Assembly (NCBI RefSeq): GCF_017814945.1
Contig: NZ_JAGIPX010000027.1
Span: 52,275 to 116,274 of the forward strand
Direction of reading: 5' to 3'
Origin: Paraburkholderia sp. LEh10
GTDB lineage: Bacteria; Pseudomonadota; Gammaproteobacteria; Burkholderiales; Burkholderiaceae
Length of the DNA stretch: 64,000 nucleotides
The notes beneath the pieces are model-generated. The model saw only the letters and a list, made by a program, of their open reading frames with translations, searched no databases and had not been told where the DNA came from. Positions 26,201-35,538 of this stretch are shown here, piece after piece. Position 1 is the stretch's first letter, and each line of letters begins with the position of its first letter. The translations under genes and the position numbers were made by a program.

Positions 26201-26465
26201 AGCACCCCATCGATCGGATGACTCATGTTGGAGTGAACGGTTAATATCCGTCTCTGTTGTTCTTCCAGGTACTTGCGCTGTCTCGAATAATGGGACGGCG
26301 CAGTGCGGCATTTCCCGGTTTGGCGCATTTCGCAATGGGTGCACCCGCAGGAAAAGCATTCGTGAGCGTCCGGTCATGGCGTCGACAAGCCGCCAATGTG
26401 CGCAGCCTTCTCCGGAGAGAGTTGCACGCACTTTTTCCTTCTCAGTCTTTGACAGAGGTCGCTCC

Positions 26466-27716
26466 ATGCGCGTCGAACGGGTTCCATTCCGCTTACTCAC
26501 TGCCGCGACGGCTGCCGTAATGCTGGCAGCGTGCGGACAAAAACAATCAGCACCTCCGCCTCAAACCCCCGAAGTCGGCGTCGTCACGGTAGAGCCGCAA
26601 TCCGTGCCCGTCGTCACCGAATTGCCGGGCCGCACCAGCGCGTTCCTCGTCGCGCAGGTGCGCGCGCGGGTCGACGGCATCGTGCTGCGCCGCGAATTTA
26701 CGGAAGGCACGCAGGTCCAGGCCGGCCAGCGTCTCTACAAGATCGACCCGGCGCCGTACATTGCCGCGCTGAACAACGCGAAGGCGTCGCTGGCGAAGGC
26801 GCAGGCGAATCTCGCGTCGACGACTGCGCAGGCGAACCGCTACAAGGTGCTGGTCGCCGCGAATGCCGTGTCGAAACAGGATTACGACAACGCCGTGGCG
26901 GCCGAAGGCCAGGCGGCAGCCGATGTCGCGGCAGGCAAGGCCGCCGTCGATACCGCGCAGATCAACCTCGGCTACACGGACGTCGTGTCTCCCGTGACGG
27001 GCCAGGTCGGCATCTCGCAGGTGACGCCGGGCGCATACGTGCAGGCAAGCCAGGCGACGCTGATGTCGACGGTGCAGCAACTGGACCCCGTCTACGTCGA
27101 CGTCACGCAATCGAGCCTCGCGGGCCTGAAGCTTCGCCGCGACATTCAGGCGGGCAAGCTGAAGACGAACGGCCCGAACGCCGCCAAAGTCGAGCTGGTG
27201 CTCGAAGACGGCCGCGTCTATTCGGAGAAGGGCAAGCTGCAGTTCACCGACGTGACCGTCGATCAGACCACGGGCTCCGTGACGATCCGCGCGATCTTCC
27301 AGAACAGGGACCACGTGCTGCTGCCGGGCATGTTCGTGCGTGCGCGCATCGAGGAAGGCGTCAACGACAACGCGCTGCTCGTGCCGCAAGTGGGCGTCAC
27401 GCACGACCAGAAGGGCCAGCCAACGTCACTCGTCCTCGGCAAGGACGGCAAGGTCGAACTGCACACGCTGCAGACGACGGCGACGTACGGCCAGTACTGG
27501 GTCGTCGAAGGCGGCCTGAACCCCGGCGACCGCGTGATCGTGCAGGGCACCGACAAGGTTCGTCCGGGCATGCAGGCGAAGGGCGTGCCGGCGCAACTGC
27601 CGCCGGCGCCGCCGGCGTCGGGCCCAGCCGTGGCAGGCGCACCGGGCTCGTCCGCAGCGGGCGGCGAACAGGCAGCCAGCGGCGCGGCCGCCGCCTCCGC
27701 GGCGTCGGGCGCGTAA
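26466..27716 (+). CDS. RND efflux periplasmic adaptor (AcrA/BpeA type)
   Basis: A 416-residue membrane-fusion lipoprotein that links the inner-membrane pump to the outer-membrane channel. The signal sequence ends in a lipobox, MLAACGQ, with Cys23. The biotinyl-lipoyl halves (DGIVLRREFTEGTQVQAGQRLYKID and VVSPVTGQVGISQVTPGAYV) flank an alpha-hairpin rich in Ala/Gln. Beta-barrel and membrane-proximal parts follow, with an Ala/Pro/Gly-rich C-terminal tail. The ATG at 26466 is chosen because the lipobox must be near the N-terminus; the frame is open further upstream. The gap to the permease gene is 18 bp. Confidence 0.93.
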   Translation: MRVERVPFRLLTAATAAVMLAACGQKQSAPPPQTPEVGVVTVEPQSVPVVTELPGRTSAFLVAQVRARVDGIVLRREFTEGTQVQAGQRLYKIDPAPYIAALNNAKASLAKAQANLASTTAQANRYKVLVAANAVSKQDYDNAVAAEGQAAADVAAGKAAVDTAQINLGYTDVVSPVTGQVGISQVTPGAYVQASQATLMSTVQQLDPVYVDVTQSSLAGLKLRRDIQAGKLKTNGPNAAKVELVLEDGRVYSEKGKLQFTDVTVDQTTGSVTIRAIFQNRDHVLLPGMFVRARIEEGVNDNALLVPQVGVTHDQKGQPTSLVLGKDGKVELHTLQTTATYGQYWVVEGGLNPGDRVIVQGTDKVRPGMQAKGVPAQLPPAPPASGPAVAGAPGSSAAGGEQAASGAAAASAASGA

Positions 27717-27734
27717 TCAAAGGGAGCCTGCTTC

Positions 27735-30700
27735 ATGGCAAAGTTTTTTATCGATCGCCCGATCTTCGCGTGGGTGATCGCCATCATTCTGATGCTGGCC
27801 GGTCTGGCGTCGATCTTCACGCTGCCGGTCGCGCAATATCCGACTATTGCGCCGCCCGCCGTGCAGATCAGCGCGACGTATCCGGGCGCATCGGCCAAGA
27901 CGGTTGAAAACACCGTCACCCAGGTGATCGAGCAGCAGATGAGCGGTCTCGATCACCTGCTGTATCTGTCGTCGACTTCGGACGATTCGGGCACGGCAAC
28001 CATCACGCTGACGTTCGCACCCGGCACCAACCCGGACATCGCGCAGGTGCAGGTGCAGAACAAGCTGCAGCTCGCCACGCCGCTGTTGCCGCAGGTGGTG
28101 CAGCAGCTCGGCACGAAGGTGACGAAGTCGAGCAGCAGCTTCCTGCTGGTGCTGGCGTTCGTGTCGACGGACGGCAGCATGAGCAAGTATGACCTCGCGA
28201 ACTACGTTGCGTCGAACGTGCAGGACCCTGTCAGCCGTATCAACGGCGTCGGCACGGTCACGCTGTTCGGCACGCAGTACGCGATGCGGATCTGGCTCGA
28301 CGCGCACAAGCTGACCAACTACGGGCTCACGCCCGTCGACGTCCAGGTCGCGCTGCAGGCACAGAACGTCCAGGTCGCGGGCGGCTCGCTCGGCGGCACG
28401 CCGTCGGTTCCGGGCCAGCTGCTGCAGGCGACGATCACCGAGGCGACGCTGCTGCAAACGCCCGAGCAGTTCGGCAACGTGTTGCTGAAGGTCAACCAGG
28501 ACGGGTCGCAGGTGCGCATCAAGGACGTCGCGCGCATCGAGCTCGGCGGCGAAAACTACAACTTCGACACGAAGTACAACGGTCAGCCGACGGCGGGCTT
28601 CGGTATCCAGCTGGCGACGGGCGCGAACGCGCTGGCCACGGCGAAGGCCGTGCGCGACAAGATCGACCAGTTGTCGAAGTACTTCCCGCACGGTCTCGTC
28701 GTGAAGTACCCGTACGACACGACGCCCTTCGTGCGCCTGTCGATCGAGGAAGTGGTCAAGACGCTGCTCGAAGGTATCGTGCTGGTGTTCCTGGTCATGT
28801 ACCTGTTCCTGCAGAACCTGCGCGCCACGTTGATTCCGACGATCGCCGTGCCCGTGGTGCTGCTCGGCACGTTCGCGATCATGAGCGCGGTGGGCTTCTC
28901 GATCAACGTGCTGTCGATGTTCGGCCTCGTGCTCGCGATCGGCCTGCTGGTGGATGACGCGATCGTGGTGGTGGAGAACGTCGAGCGGGTGATGTCGGAA
29001 GAAGGGTTGCCGCCGCGCGAGGCAACCCGCAAGGCGATGGAGCAGATCACGGGCGCGCTGATCGGCGTGGCGCTGGTGCTGTCCGCCGTGTTCGTGCCCG
29101 TGGCTTTCTCGGGCGGCTCGGTCGGCGCGATCTACCGTCAGTTCTCGCTGACCATCGTGGCGGCGATGGTGCTGTCCGTGCTGGTCGCGCTGATTCTGAC
29201 GCCGGCGCTGTGCGCGACGATCCTCAAGCCGATTCCGCAGGGCCATCACGAAGAGAAGAAGGGCTTCTTTGGCTGGTTCAACCGCACCTTCGACAAGAGC
29301 CGCGACAAGTATCACTCGGGCGTGCACCACGTCATCAAGCGCTCGGGCCGCTGGCTCCTCATCTATCTGGTGGTGATCGTCGCGGTGGGCCTGCTGTTCG
29401 TGCGTCTGCCGAAGTCGTTCCTGCCGGATGAAGACCAGGGCACGATGTTCGTGCTGGTGCAGACGCCCGCGGGCTCGACGCAGGAGACCACGGCGCGCGC
29501 GCTGAAGGACGTGTCCGACTATCTGCTGAACGACGAGAAATCGATCGTCGAATCGGCATTTACCGTGAACGGCTTCAGCTTCGCGGGCCGCGGCCAGAAC
29601 GCGGGTCTCGTGTTCGTGCGGATGAAGGACTACGCCGAGCGTCAGCATGCGAATCAGAAGGTGCAGGCGCTCGTCGGGCGGATGTTCATGCACTTCTCGT
29701 CGTACAAGAACGCATTGGTGTATCCCGTGAATCCGCCGTCGATTCCCGAACTCGGCACGGCATCGGGCTTCGACTTCGAACTGCAGGATCGCGCGGGTCT
29801 CGGCCATGAAAAGCTGATGGCGGCGCGTGCCCAGTTGCTCGGCATGGCCGCGAAGGACCCGACGCTCGCGCAGGTGCGTCCGAACGGCCTGAACGATACG
29901 CCGCAGTTCAAAGTGTCGATCGACCACGAGAAGGCGGCGGCGCAGGGCGTGAGCCTCGCGGCCATCGACCAGACGTTCTCGATTGCCTGGGCATCGGCGT
30001 TCGTGAACAACTTCCTCGATACCGACAGCCGGATCAAGAAGGTGTATCTGCAAGGCGACTCGCCGTTCCGCATGACGCCGGAGAACCTGAACGACTGGTA
30101 CGTGCGCAATTCGACGGGCTCGATGGTGCCGTTCACGGCGTTCTCCACGGGCCAATGGATCTACGGCTCGCCGAAGCTCGAACGCTACAACGGCATCTCG
30201 TCGATCGAAATCCAGGGCCAGGCGGCGCCGGGCAAATCGACGGGTCAGGCGATGACGGCGATGGAAGCGCTCGCGGCGAAGCTGCCGGCGGGTATCGGCT
30301 ACGAATGGACGGGGCTGTCATTCCAGGAGCGCCAGTCCGGTTCGCAGGCGCCGATCCTGTACGGCATCTCGATCCTCGTCGTGTTCCTGTGTCTCGCGGC
30401 GCTGTATGAAAGCTGGTCGATTCCGTTCTCGGTGATCATGGTCGTGCCGCTCGGCGTGCTGGGCGCGCTGCTCGCCGCGACGCTGCGCGGACTCGAAAAC
30501 GACGTGTTCTTCCAGGTCGGTCTGCTGACCACGGTGGGTCTGTCCGCGAAGAACGCGATTCTGATCGTGGAGTTCGCCCGCGAGCTGCAGCAGGGCGAAG
30601 GCATGGGACCGATCGAAGCGGCGCTCGAAGCGGCGCGTCTGCGGTTGCGCCCGATCCTGATGACGTCGCTCGCGTTCATTCTCGGCGTGCTGCCGCTCGC

Positions 30701-30929
30701 GATCAGTAACGGCGCGGGTTCGGCGAGCCAGCACGCGATCGGTACGGGCGTGATCGGCGGGATGCTGACGGCGACCTTCCTCGCGATTTTCATGATCCCG
30801 ATGTTCTTCGTCGTCATTCGCGCGAAGTTCACCGGCGAGAAGGAAGATCCCGATGAAGCGCTGAAACACTACAACGAGCACCATCCGCATGATCCGCAGG
30901 GCGGCGGCGGCTCGGGCAACGCCAGCTGA
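27735..30929 (+). CDS. RND multidrug efflux permease (AcrB/BpeB type)
   Basis: A 1064-residue HAE-1 family proton antiporter with the usual duplicated layout of 12 membrane helices and two large periplasmic loops. Motifs include MAKFFIDRPIFAWVIAIILMLAG at the start, the proton-relay Asp pair in GLLVDDAIVVVENVERVM, the FxGxS-like region AFSGGSVGAIYRQF, and VGLSAKNAILIVEFARELQ. The length is near BpeB of Burkholderia pseudomallei (about 1066) and longer than AmrB, favouring a BpeAB-OprB counterpart. It sits between adaptor and channel genes in one operon. Substrates cannot be predicted. Confidence 0.95.
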   Translation: MAKFFIDRPIFAWVIAIILMLAGLASIFTLPVAQYPTIAPPAVQISATYPGASAKTVENTVTQVIEQQMSGLDHLLYLSSTSDDSGTATITLTFAPGTNPDIAQVQVQNKLQLATPLLPQVVQQLGTKVTKSSSSFLLVLAFVSTDGSMSKYDLANYVASNVQDPVSRINGVGTVTLFGTQYAMRIWLDAHKLTNYGLTPVDVQVALQAQNVQVAGGSLGGTPSVPGQLLQATITEATLLQTPEQFGNVLLKVNQDGSQVRIKDVARIELGGENYNFDTKYNGQPTAGFGIQLATGANALATAKAVRDKIDQLSKYFPHGLVVKYPYDTTPFVRLSIEEVVKTLLEGIVLVFLVMYLFLQNLRATLIPTIAVPVVLLGTFAIMSAVGFSINVLSMFGLVLAIGLLVDDAIVVVENVERVMSEEGLPPREATRKAMEQITGALIGVALVLSAVFVPVAFSGGSVGAIYRQFSLTIVAAMVLSVLVALILTPALCATILKPIPQGHHEEKKGFFGWFNRTFDKSRDKYHSGVHHVIKRSGRWLLIYLVVIVAVGLLFVRLPKSFLPDEDQGTMFVLVQTPAGSTQETTARALKDVSDYLLNDEKSIVESAFTVNGFSFAGRGQNAGLVFVRMKDYAERQHANQKVQALVGRMFMHFSSYKNALVYPVNPPSIPELGTASGFDFELQDRAGLGHEKLMAARAQLLGMAAKDPTLAQVRPNGLNDTPQFKVSIDHEKAAAQGVSLAAIDQTFSIAWASAFVNNFLDTDSRIKKVYLQGDSPFRMTPENLNDWYVRNSTGSMVPFTAFSTGQWIYGSPKLERYNGISSIEIQGQAAPGKSTGQAMTAMEALAAKLPAGIGYEWTGLSFQERQSGSQAPILYGISILVVFLCLAALYESWSIPFSVIMVVPLGVLGALLAATLRGLENDVFFQVGLLTTVGLSAKNAILIVEFARELQQGEGMGPIEAALEAARLRLRPILMTSLAFILGVLPLAISNGAGSASQHAIGTGVIGGMLTATFLAIFMIPMFFVVIRAKFTGEKEDPDEALKHYNEHHPHDPQGGGGSGNAS

Positions 30930-30939
30930 GGACATTGAG

Positions 30940-32457
30940 ATGCATAAGTATTCTTTGATGGCAGTAGCCGTCGCGCTCTTCGCCGCGGGCTGCACGATGG
31001 AGCCGAAGTACGAGCGTCCGGCCGCCCCGGTTTCCGGCGCGTTCCCGAGCGAAGGCGTCTACGCGACGCAGCCCGCGCCCGGTGCGGGCGCGCGCTCGGC
31101 GAGCGGCCAGGCGGCAGTGGATATCGGCTGGCGCGACTTCTTCATCGATCAGCGCCTGCAACAGCTGATCGAGATCGCACTGAAGAACAATCGCGATCTG
31201 CGCGTGTCGGTCCTCAATATCGAGGCTTCGCGCGCGCAGTACCAGATCGTGCGCGCGGCGCTGATGCCGACCGTCGATGCTTCAGCGTCGCAGTCGAAGC
31301 AGCGCACGCCGAAGAACCTGTCGTTCCTGGACAGGACGATCTCCAACCAGTATTCGGTCGGCTTGAACGCATCGTGGGAAATCGACTTCTTCGGCCGCAT
31401 TCGCAGCCTGAAAGACCAGGCGTTGGCGCAATATCTGGCGACCGCCCAGGCGCGCAAGGCGACAGAGATCGCACTGGTCGCGTCGGTCGCGGATCAGTAT
31501 TTGACGGTGCTCGCGTTTGACGATCTGTTGAAGGTCACGCAGGACACGCTCAAGACCGCGCAAGACTCGTATCGCATCACCAAGCTGCAATACGAGACCG
31601 GTACTGGCTCTGAACTCGACCTGCGTCAGGCTGAGACGGTCGTCGAACAGGCGAAGGCGAATCTGCAGTCGCAGGCGCGTCTGCGGGCTCAGGCTGAGAA
31701 TGCGCTGGTTCTGCTGATCGGCGAGCCGTTGCCGACCGATCTTCCGGGTGGTCTGGCGCTCAACGACCAGGACCTGTTGACCGACATCCCTGCGGGCTTG
31801 CCGTCGGATCTGCTGACCCGCCGTCCCGACATCATGGAAGCCGAGCAGAACCTGCTGGCGGCCAATGCGAATATCGGCGCGGCGCGTGCGGCATTCTTTC
31901 CACGCGTTTCGCTGACGGGCAGCTTCGGCACGTTGAGCCCCACGCTGGGCGGGCTGTTCAAGCCGGGTTCGGCGGCATGGAGTTTCGCGCCGCAAATCAC
32001 GCTGCCGATTTTCCAGGGCGGTGAAAACAAGGCCAACCTCGATCTCGCGAACGTGGAGAAGAACATTCAGATCGCGCAGTACGAGAAGGCGATTCAGGCC
32101 GCGTTTCGCGAAGTGGCCGACGGGCTTGCCGCACGTGGCACTTACGACGAGCAGATCAAGGCGCTCGAACGCAATACGTTTGCGGAACAGCGCCGTCTCG
32201 ATCTGTCGGATCTGCGTTACAGAAACGGCGTCGACAGCTATCTCGCGGTGCTGACTGCGCAGACGGATCTGTACACGTCGCAGCAGTCGCTGATCACCGC
32301 GCGTGTACAGCGTCTGACGAACCTCGTCGATCTGTACAAGGCGCTCGGCGGCGGCTGGATCGAGCGCGCGGGCGAACAGCCGCGTCCCGCCGACGCACCC
32401 GTCGACTACGGCGCGGCCAGCGCGCCCGCTGCGGCATCGGCTGCAACGGCGGGCTGA
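30940..32457 (+). CDS. Outer-membrane efflux channel lipoprotein (OprM/OprB type)
   Basis: A 505-residue outer-membrane factor, the trimeric TolC-like exit duct of the pump. The signal peptide ends in LFAAGC with the lipidated Cys18. Two repeats of the alpha-helical outer-membrane-factor domain are seen, with features WRDFFIDQRLQQLIEIALKNNRDLR, NASWEIDFFGRI and RRPDIMEAEQNLLAANANIGAARAAFFP. The ATG at 30940 is 10 bp after the permease stop. An Ala/Pro-rich tail ends the protein, and a terminator follows. Confidence 0.93.
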   Translation: MHKYSLMAVAVALFAAGCTMEPKYERPAAPVSGAFPSEGVYATQPAPGAGARSASGQAAVDIGWRDFFIDQRLQQLIEIALKNNRDLRVSVLNIEASRAQYQIVRAALMPTVDASASQSKQRTPKNLSFLDRTISNQYSVGLNASWEIDFFGRIRSLKDQALAQYLATAQARKATEIALVASVADQYLTVLAFDDLLKVTQDTLKTAQDSYRITKLQYETGTGSELDLRQAETVVEQAKANLQSQARLRAQAENALVLLIGEPLPTDLPGGLALNDQDLLTDIPAGLPSDLLTRRPDIMEAEQNLLAANANIGAARAAFFPRVSLTGSFGTLSPTLGGLFKPGSAAWSFAPQITLPIFQGGENKANLDLANVEKNIQIAQYEKAIQAAFREVADGLAARGTYDEQIKALERNTFAEQRRLDLSDLRYRNGVDSYLAVLTAQTDLYTSQQSLITARVQRLTNLVDLYKALGGGWIERAGEQPRPADAPVDYGAASAPAAASAATAG

Positions 32458-32510
32458 GCAGCTGGGCCGCATGCGCGGCCGCTTCTGTCTTTTCCACTGC
32501 TGTCAACAGG

Positions 32511-32538
32511 ACGCCACGGCATGCCGTGGCGTTTTTTA
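32511..32538 (+). terminator. Terminator of the RND operon
   Basis: ACGCCACGGC and GCCGTGGCGT form a perfect 10-bp stem around AT, followed by a run of six T. It lies 54 bp after the outer-membrane channel stop and closes the efflux operon. Confidence 0.88.
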
Positions 32539-32651
32539 TTGCCGTCCCGCAAAACCTTGTCCGAATGGCTAATTAAGGTATCCAAAGCGTTATTCGATCG
32601 TGTCAGCGGCTAGCATCTAAACCTGGAAGACGGAGTTTGAACATTCGTCTA

Positions 32652-32673
32652 TTGGTTGTCAATTGACAACCAA
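32652..32673. promoter_or_regulatory. Perfect 22-bp palindrome, probable autoregulatory operator
   Basis: The half-site TTGGTTGTCAA is followed by its exact reverse complement TTGACAACCAA. It ends 28 bp before the ATG of a small gene whose partner encodes an HTH protein. The surrounding 100 bp are AT-richer than the window. Location and perfect symmetry suggest that the HTH protein binds here and controls its own two-gene operon, as antitoxins do. Confidence 0.6.
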
Positions 32674-32701
32674 CTGGAAACGCTATAGGCTGGAGTTGTT
32701 T

Positions 32702-33043
32702 ATGAATCGTCGAATTCATTCGAAGAAAGAAGTCGAATCTGCACTTGGCTATGCGGAAGCGAACGGTTGGCGAGTCGTGCCCGGCACGGGCACCGGGCAC
32801 GCGTGGGGAAGAATGTATTGCACCTACAACGACAGCGAATGCAGGTGCGCAGAGTTCTGTATCACCAGCATCTGGTGTACGCCGCGCAATGCATTCGGCC
32901 ATGCAAGGACATTGCGCCGCATCGTGGAGAATTGCGCGCCGCACCGTCACAGGGTTGTGTCCTTGCGCGTGATCGCCGAAGCGAAAAAACGTGCCCGCGC
33001 GCTCGCGCAGCAGGAGCAGCAAGGGCAGCAGCACGAGCAGTAG
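32702..33043 (+). CDS. Small protein resembling HicA-type toxins
   Basis: A 113-residue protein. The N-terminal part HSKKEVESALGYAEANGWRVVPGTGTGHAWGRMYC resembles the helix-strand-strand pattern of HicA-like dsRBD-fold toxins, which bind and cleave mRNA with a conserved His; here His47 is the candidate. SECRCAEFCITSIWCTPRNAFGHARTLRRIVENC is Cys-rich and may bind metal. The C-terminus is a low-complexity Gln/Glu tail. The next gene, 26 bp on, encodes an HTH protein, and a perfect palindrome precedes the pair. The toxin assignment is an inference from fold pattern and context, not a firm family match. Confidence 0.6.
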   Translation: MNRRIHSKKEVESALGYAEANGWRVVPGTGTGHAWGRMYCTYNDSECRCAEFCITSIWCTPRNAFGHARTLRRIVENCAPHRHRVVSLRVIAEAKKRARALAQQEQQGQQHEQ

Positions 33044-33069
33044 CAACAACGGAAGGAAAAGGAGCAAGC

Positions 33070-33594
33070 ATGGAATACACCTTCACGCTGAAGTACCGCC
33101 TGAGCGCGGAAGACTGCGATCACGACAGCATCGTCGAACGCCTTGCGGCAGAAGGCTGCGACGATGCAACCATCGGCGTTGGCCAACCAGGGCGTCTGGC
33201 GCTCGCATTTGCACGCGAGGCAAGGAGCGCGACGCATGCCCTCGTCAGCGCGCTAAGGGAGGTGCGTCGCGCCGTGCCGACGGCGCAACTGGTCGAGGCC
33301 GCGCCGGATTTTGTCGGGCTGACCGACGTCGCCGAAGTGGCAGGGGTATCGCGCCAGAACATGCGCAAGCTGATGCAATCGCACGCAACGGAATTTCCGG
33401 CGCCCGTTCATGAAGGCAGCACGTCGCTGTGGCATCTGTCGGACGTGCTGGAGTGGATGCACGATCGCGGCGGCTACGCTATTGCGCCGGAGGTGTTTGA
33501 AATCGCCCGCTCGGCGAAACAGATCAATCTGATCAAGGAGGCTCGCGACCTGGAGCCCAAGGTGACGCGACACTTCAACAATCTGGTCGCCTGA
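33070..33594 (+). CDS. HTH DNA-binding protein, probable antitoxin/regulator partner
   Basis: A 174-residue protein. The N-terminal part (about 1-75) has a short alpha/beta pattern, YTFTLKYRLSAEDCDHDSIVERLAAEGCDDATIGVG, that could be a HicB-like or ferredoxin-like sensing domain. A helix-turn-helix of the AlpA/MerR-like type follows: FVGLTDVAEVAGVSRQNMRKLMQSH, then TSLWHLSDVLEWMHDRG. GGAAAAGGAG before the ATG gives a good ribosome site. It is the second gene of a two-gene unit, and the 22-bp palindrome upstream is its likely target. Whether it neutralises the first protein is untested. Confidence 0.65.
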   Translation: MEYTFTLKYRLSAEDCDHDSIVERLAAEGCDDATIGVGQPGRLALAFAREARSATHALVSALREVRRAVPTAQLVEAAPDFVGLTDVAEVAGVSRQNMRKLMQSHATEFPAPVHEGSTSLWHLSDVLEWMHDRGGYAIAPEVFEIARSAKQINLIKEARDLEPKVTRHFNNLVA

Positions 33595-33679
33595 GTCGAG
33601 GTAAAGCTGGGTTCGGTGAAAGCTGCGTGCGCACAACCCTGGCCATGCGCACGCATACGGCATGGGTGCCGCTCAGGGT

Positions 33680-35095
33680 TTAGTGCATGTCGGCGGCGCG
33701 CAGCATCTCATCGCCGGCAATCGCATCGTCGTTGCCGCCGCGTCCGTCGAAGTCATGACCGGCGCGACGAATGTCCCGCGTCGCGGCGCGTTCGCCCTTT
33801 ACGCCGTTGAAGATCACGTTCAGCACGACCGCCGAAACCGACGCCAGCAGAATCCCGCTGTGCAGCAACGGCGACAGCGCGGGCGGCAGTTTGGCGAAGA
33901 AGTGCGGCGAAACGACGGGCACGAGTCCAAGGCCGATGCTAACCGCGACGATGAAGAGGTTGTGATGGTTTCTCACGAAGTCGACTTTGGACAGCACCTT
34001 GATGCCGTTCGCCGCGACCATGCCGAACATCACGATGCCGGCGCCGCCCAGCACGAACGCGGGGACGGAAGCGACAACCTGCGCCATCTTCGGGAACAGG
34101 CCGAGCAGCACGAGGATCACGCCGCCCGTCGCGCAGACAAAGCGGCTCTTGACGCCCGTCACGCCAATCAGGCCGACATTCTGCGAGAACGACGTATGCG
34201 GAAACGAGTTGAAGATACCGCCGATCAGCGTGCCGAGGCCGTCCACACGCAGGCCTCGCACAAGCGTCTTCTGGTCGACGGGGCGTTCCACCATGTCGCC
34301 GACCGCGAGAAACATCCCCGTCGACTCGATGAACGTGACGAACATGACGGTGACCATTGTCGCAATCGAAAGCGGGTCGAAGTGCGGCAAGCCGAAGTGG
34401 AAGGGCATCACGAAACCGACCCATGGCGCACTCGTCACGCCTTCCATGTTCACGCGGCCGAGCAGCGCGGCAATCACGAAGCCCGCCACGATGCCGAGCA
34501 ACACCGAGATATTCGCGACGAAGCCCTTGCCGAACTTGTTGATCAGCAGGATCAGCGTGAGGACGACGAGCGACAGGCCGAGGTAGACGGGGTTGCCGTA
34601 GTCGGGATTGCCCACGCCGCCCGCAGCCCAGTTGATGCCGACTTCCATCAACGAAAGGCCGATAACCGAGATCACGACGCCCACTACGACGGGCGGGAAG
34701 AAGCGCAACAGCTTGCCGATCAATGGCGCGGCCACGATGCCGATCACGCCGGCGGCGATGGTCGAGCCGAAGATATCGAGTATGCCGAGGTTGGGGTTGG
34801 TGCCGATCGCGACCATAGGGCCGACGGCAGCGAACGTGCAACCCATGATGACGGGCAGCCTGATGCCGAAGATCCACAGGCCGAGCGTCTGGATCAGCGT
34901 GGCGATGCCGCACGAGAAAAGGTCGGCGCTGATAAGAAAGGCGATTTGCTCTTTCGGCAGGTTGAGCGCACTGCCAACGATCAGTGGCACCGCAACGGCC
35001 CCTGCATACATCACCAGTACGTGCTGAATGCCGAGCGTCAGCAACTGGCCGAAGGGCAGTCGCTCGTCGCACGGATGAACCGTGTTCGAGTGCAT
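33680..35095 (-). CDS. NCS2-family purine/xanthine permease
   Basis: A 471-residue inner-membrane nucleobase:cation symporter of the NAT/NCS2 family with about 14 hydrophobic segments. The signature QNVGLIGVTGVKSRFVC and the substrate-binding region MFVTFIESTGMFLAVGDM are clear. They resemble UacT/XanQ-type uric acid or xanthine carriers more than uracil carriers. The ATG at 35095 is preceded by GGAGAGAG; a GTG 15 bp upstream would place the start inside that ribosome site. The basic, Asp-rich tail is probably cytoplasmic. It is a single-gene unit. Confidence 0.9.
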   Translation of the reverse strand: MHSNTVHPCDERLPFGQLLTLGIQHVLVMYAGAVAVPLIVGSALNLPKEQIAFLISADLFSCGIATLIQTLGLWIFGIRLPVIMGCTFAAVGPMVAIGTNPNLGILDIFGSTIAAGVIGIVAAPLIGKLLRFFPPVVVGVVISVIGLSLMEVGINWAAGGVGNPDYGNPVYLGLSLVVLTLILLINKFGKGFVANISVLLGIVAGFVIAALLGRVNMEGVTSAPWVGFVMPFHFGLPHFDPLSIATMVTVMFVTFIESTGMFLAVGDMVERPVDQKTLVRGLRVDGLGTLIGGIFNSFPHTSFSQNVGLIGVTGVKSRFVCATGGVILVLLGLFPKMAQVVASVPAFVLGGAGIVMFGMVAANGIKVLSKVDFVRNHHNLFIVAVSIGLGLVPVVSPHFFAKLPPALSPLLHSGILLASVSAVVLNVIFNGVKGERAATRDIRRAGHDFDGRGGNDDAIAGDEMLRAADMH

Positions 35096-35538
35096 CTTGT
35101 CTCTCTCCACATGTGTGATTTTGGGATGACTCCAAGGTATGCGGGACGAAAAAGCGCGACAAGACCACGGCGTCCTATTTCAACCTTTGCCGGGACGATA
35201 TGCGCGAACCAGTTTTGGAACGGGGGTCTTATACGAAATCGGGAAAATTCGCCGGGCAGCCCTTGCGCGATGGGCCATTGCAGGATTCACATCAATGCGG
35301 CGCTACATGGCGACGTGTGGGCGCCCATATGATGTGTATTGCAGTTCGCACATAATGCGTTCTCGGCAGGTCGTCGGGCGGGGGCGGGTTAACCCGCGTC
35401 GGGCGGTTGTATGGCCGCATTTGAGACGCCTCGCATCTGCTGCGCGCAGGTGGTCCGCAGTAACGCGCACGTCGTCATCGTCATGTGCGCGCTGACCGTC
35501 GGCACCAACGTTCAACCCGTATTCAACATATTGCATTC
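35096..35538. other. Divergent intergenic region with a 14-bp palindrome
   Basis: About 440 bp separate the purine permease from the FGGY kinase and hold no gene I can support. A perfect palindrome GCGGGTTAACCCGC lies at 35384-35397, 142 bp before the kinase start, and could be an operator for either gene. No clear sigma-70 hexamers stand out. Confidence 0.4.

Noticed and set aside
26121..26465. In-frame upstream extension of the RND adaptor
   Set aside because: The lipobox at Cys23 requires the start at 26466, and the upstream stretch includes the promoter and operator.
27717..30155. Long open frame opposite the RND permease (about 810 codons)
   Set aside because: It is Arg/His/Asp-rich, has no family motif and mirrors the high-GC codon bias of the permease. 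Similar long antisense frames occur opposite pyk, dalD and many other genes.
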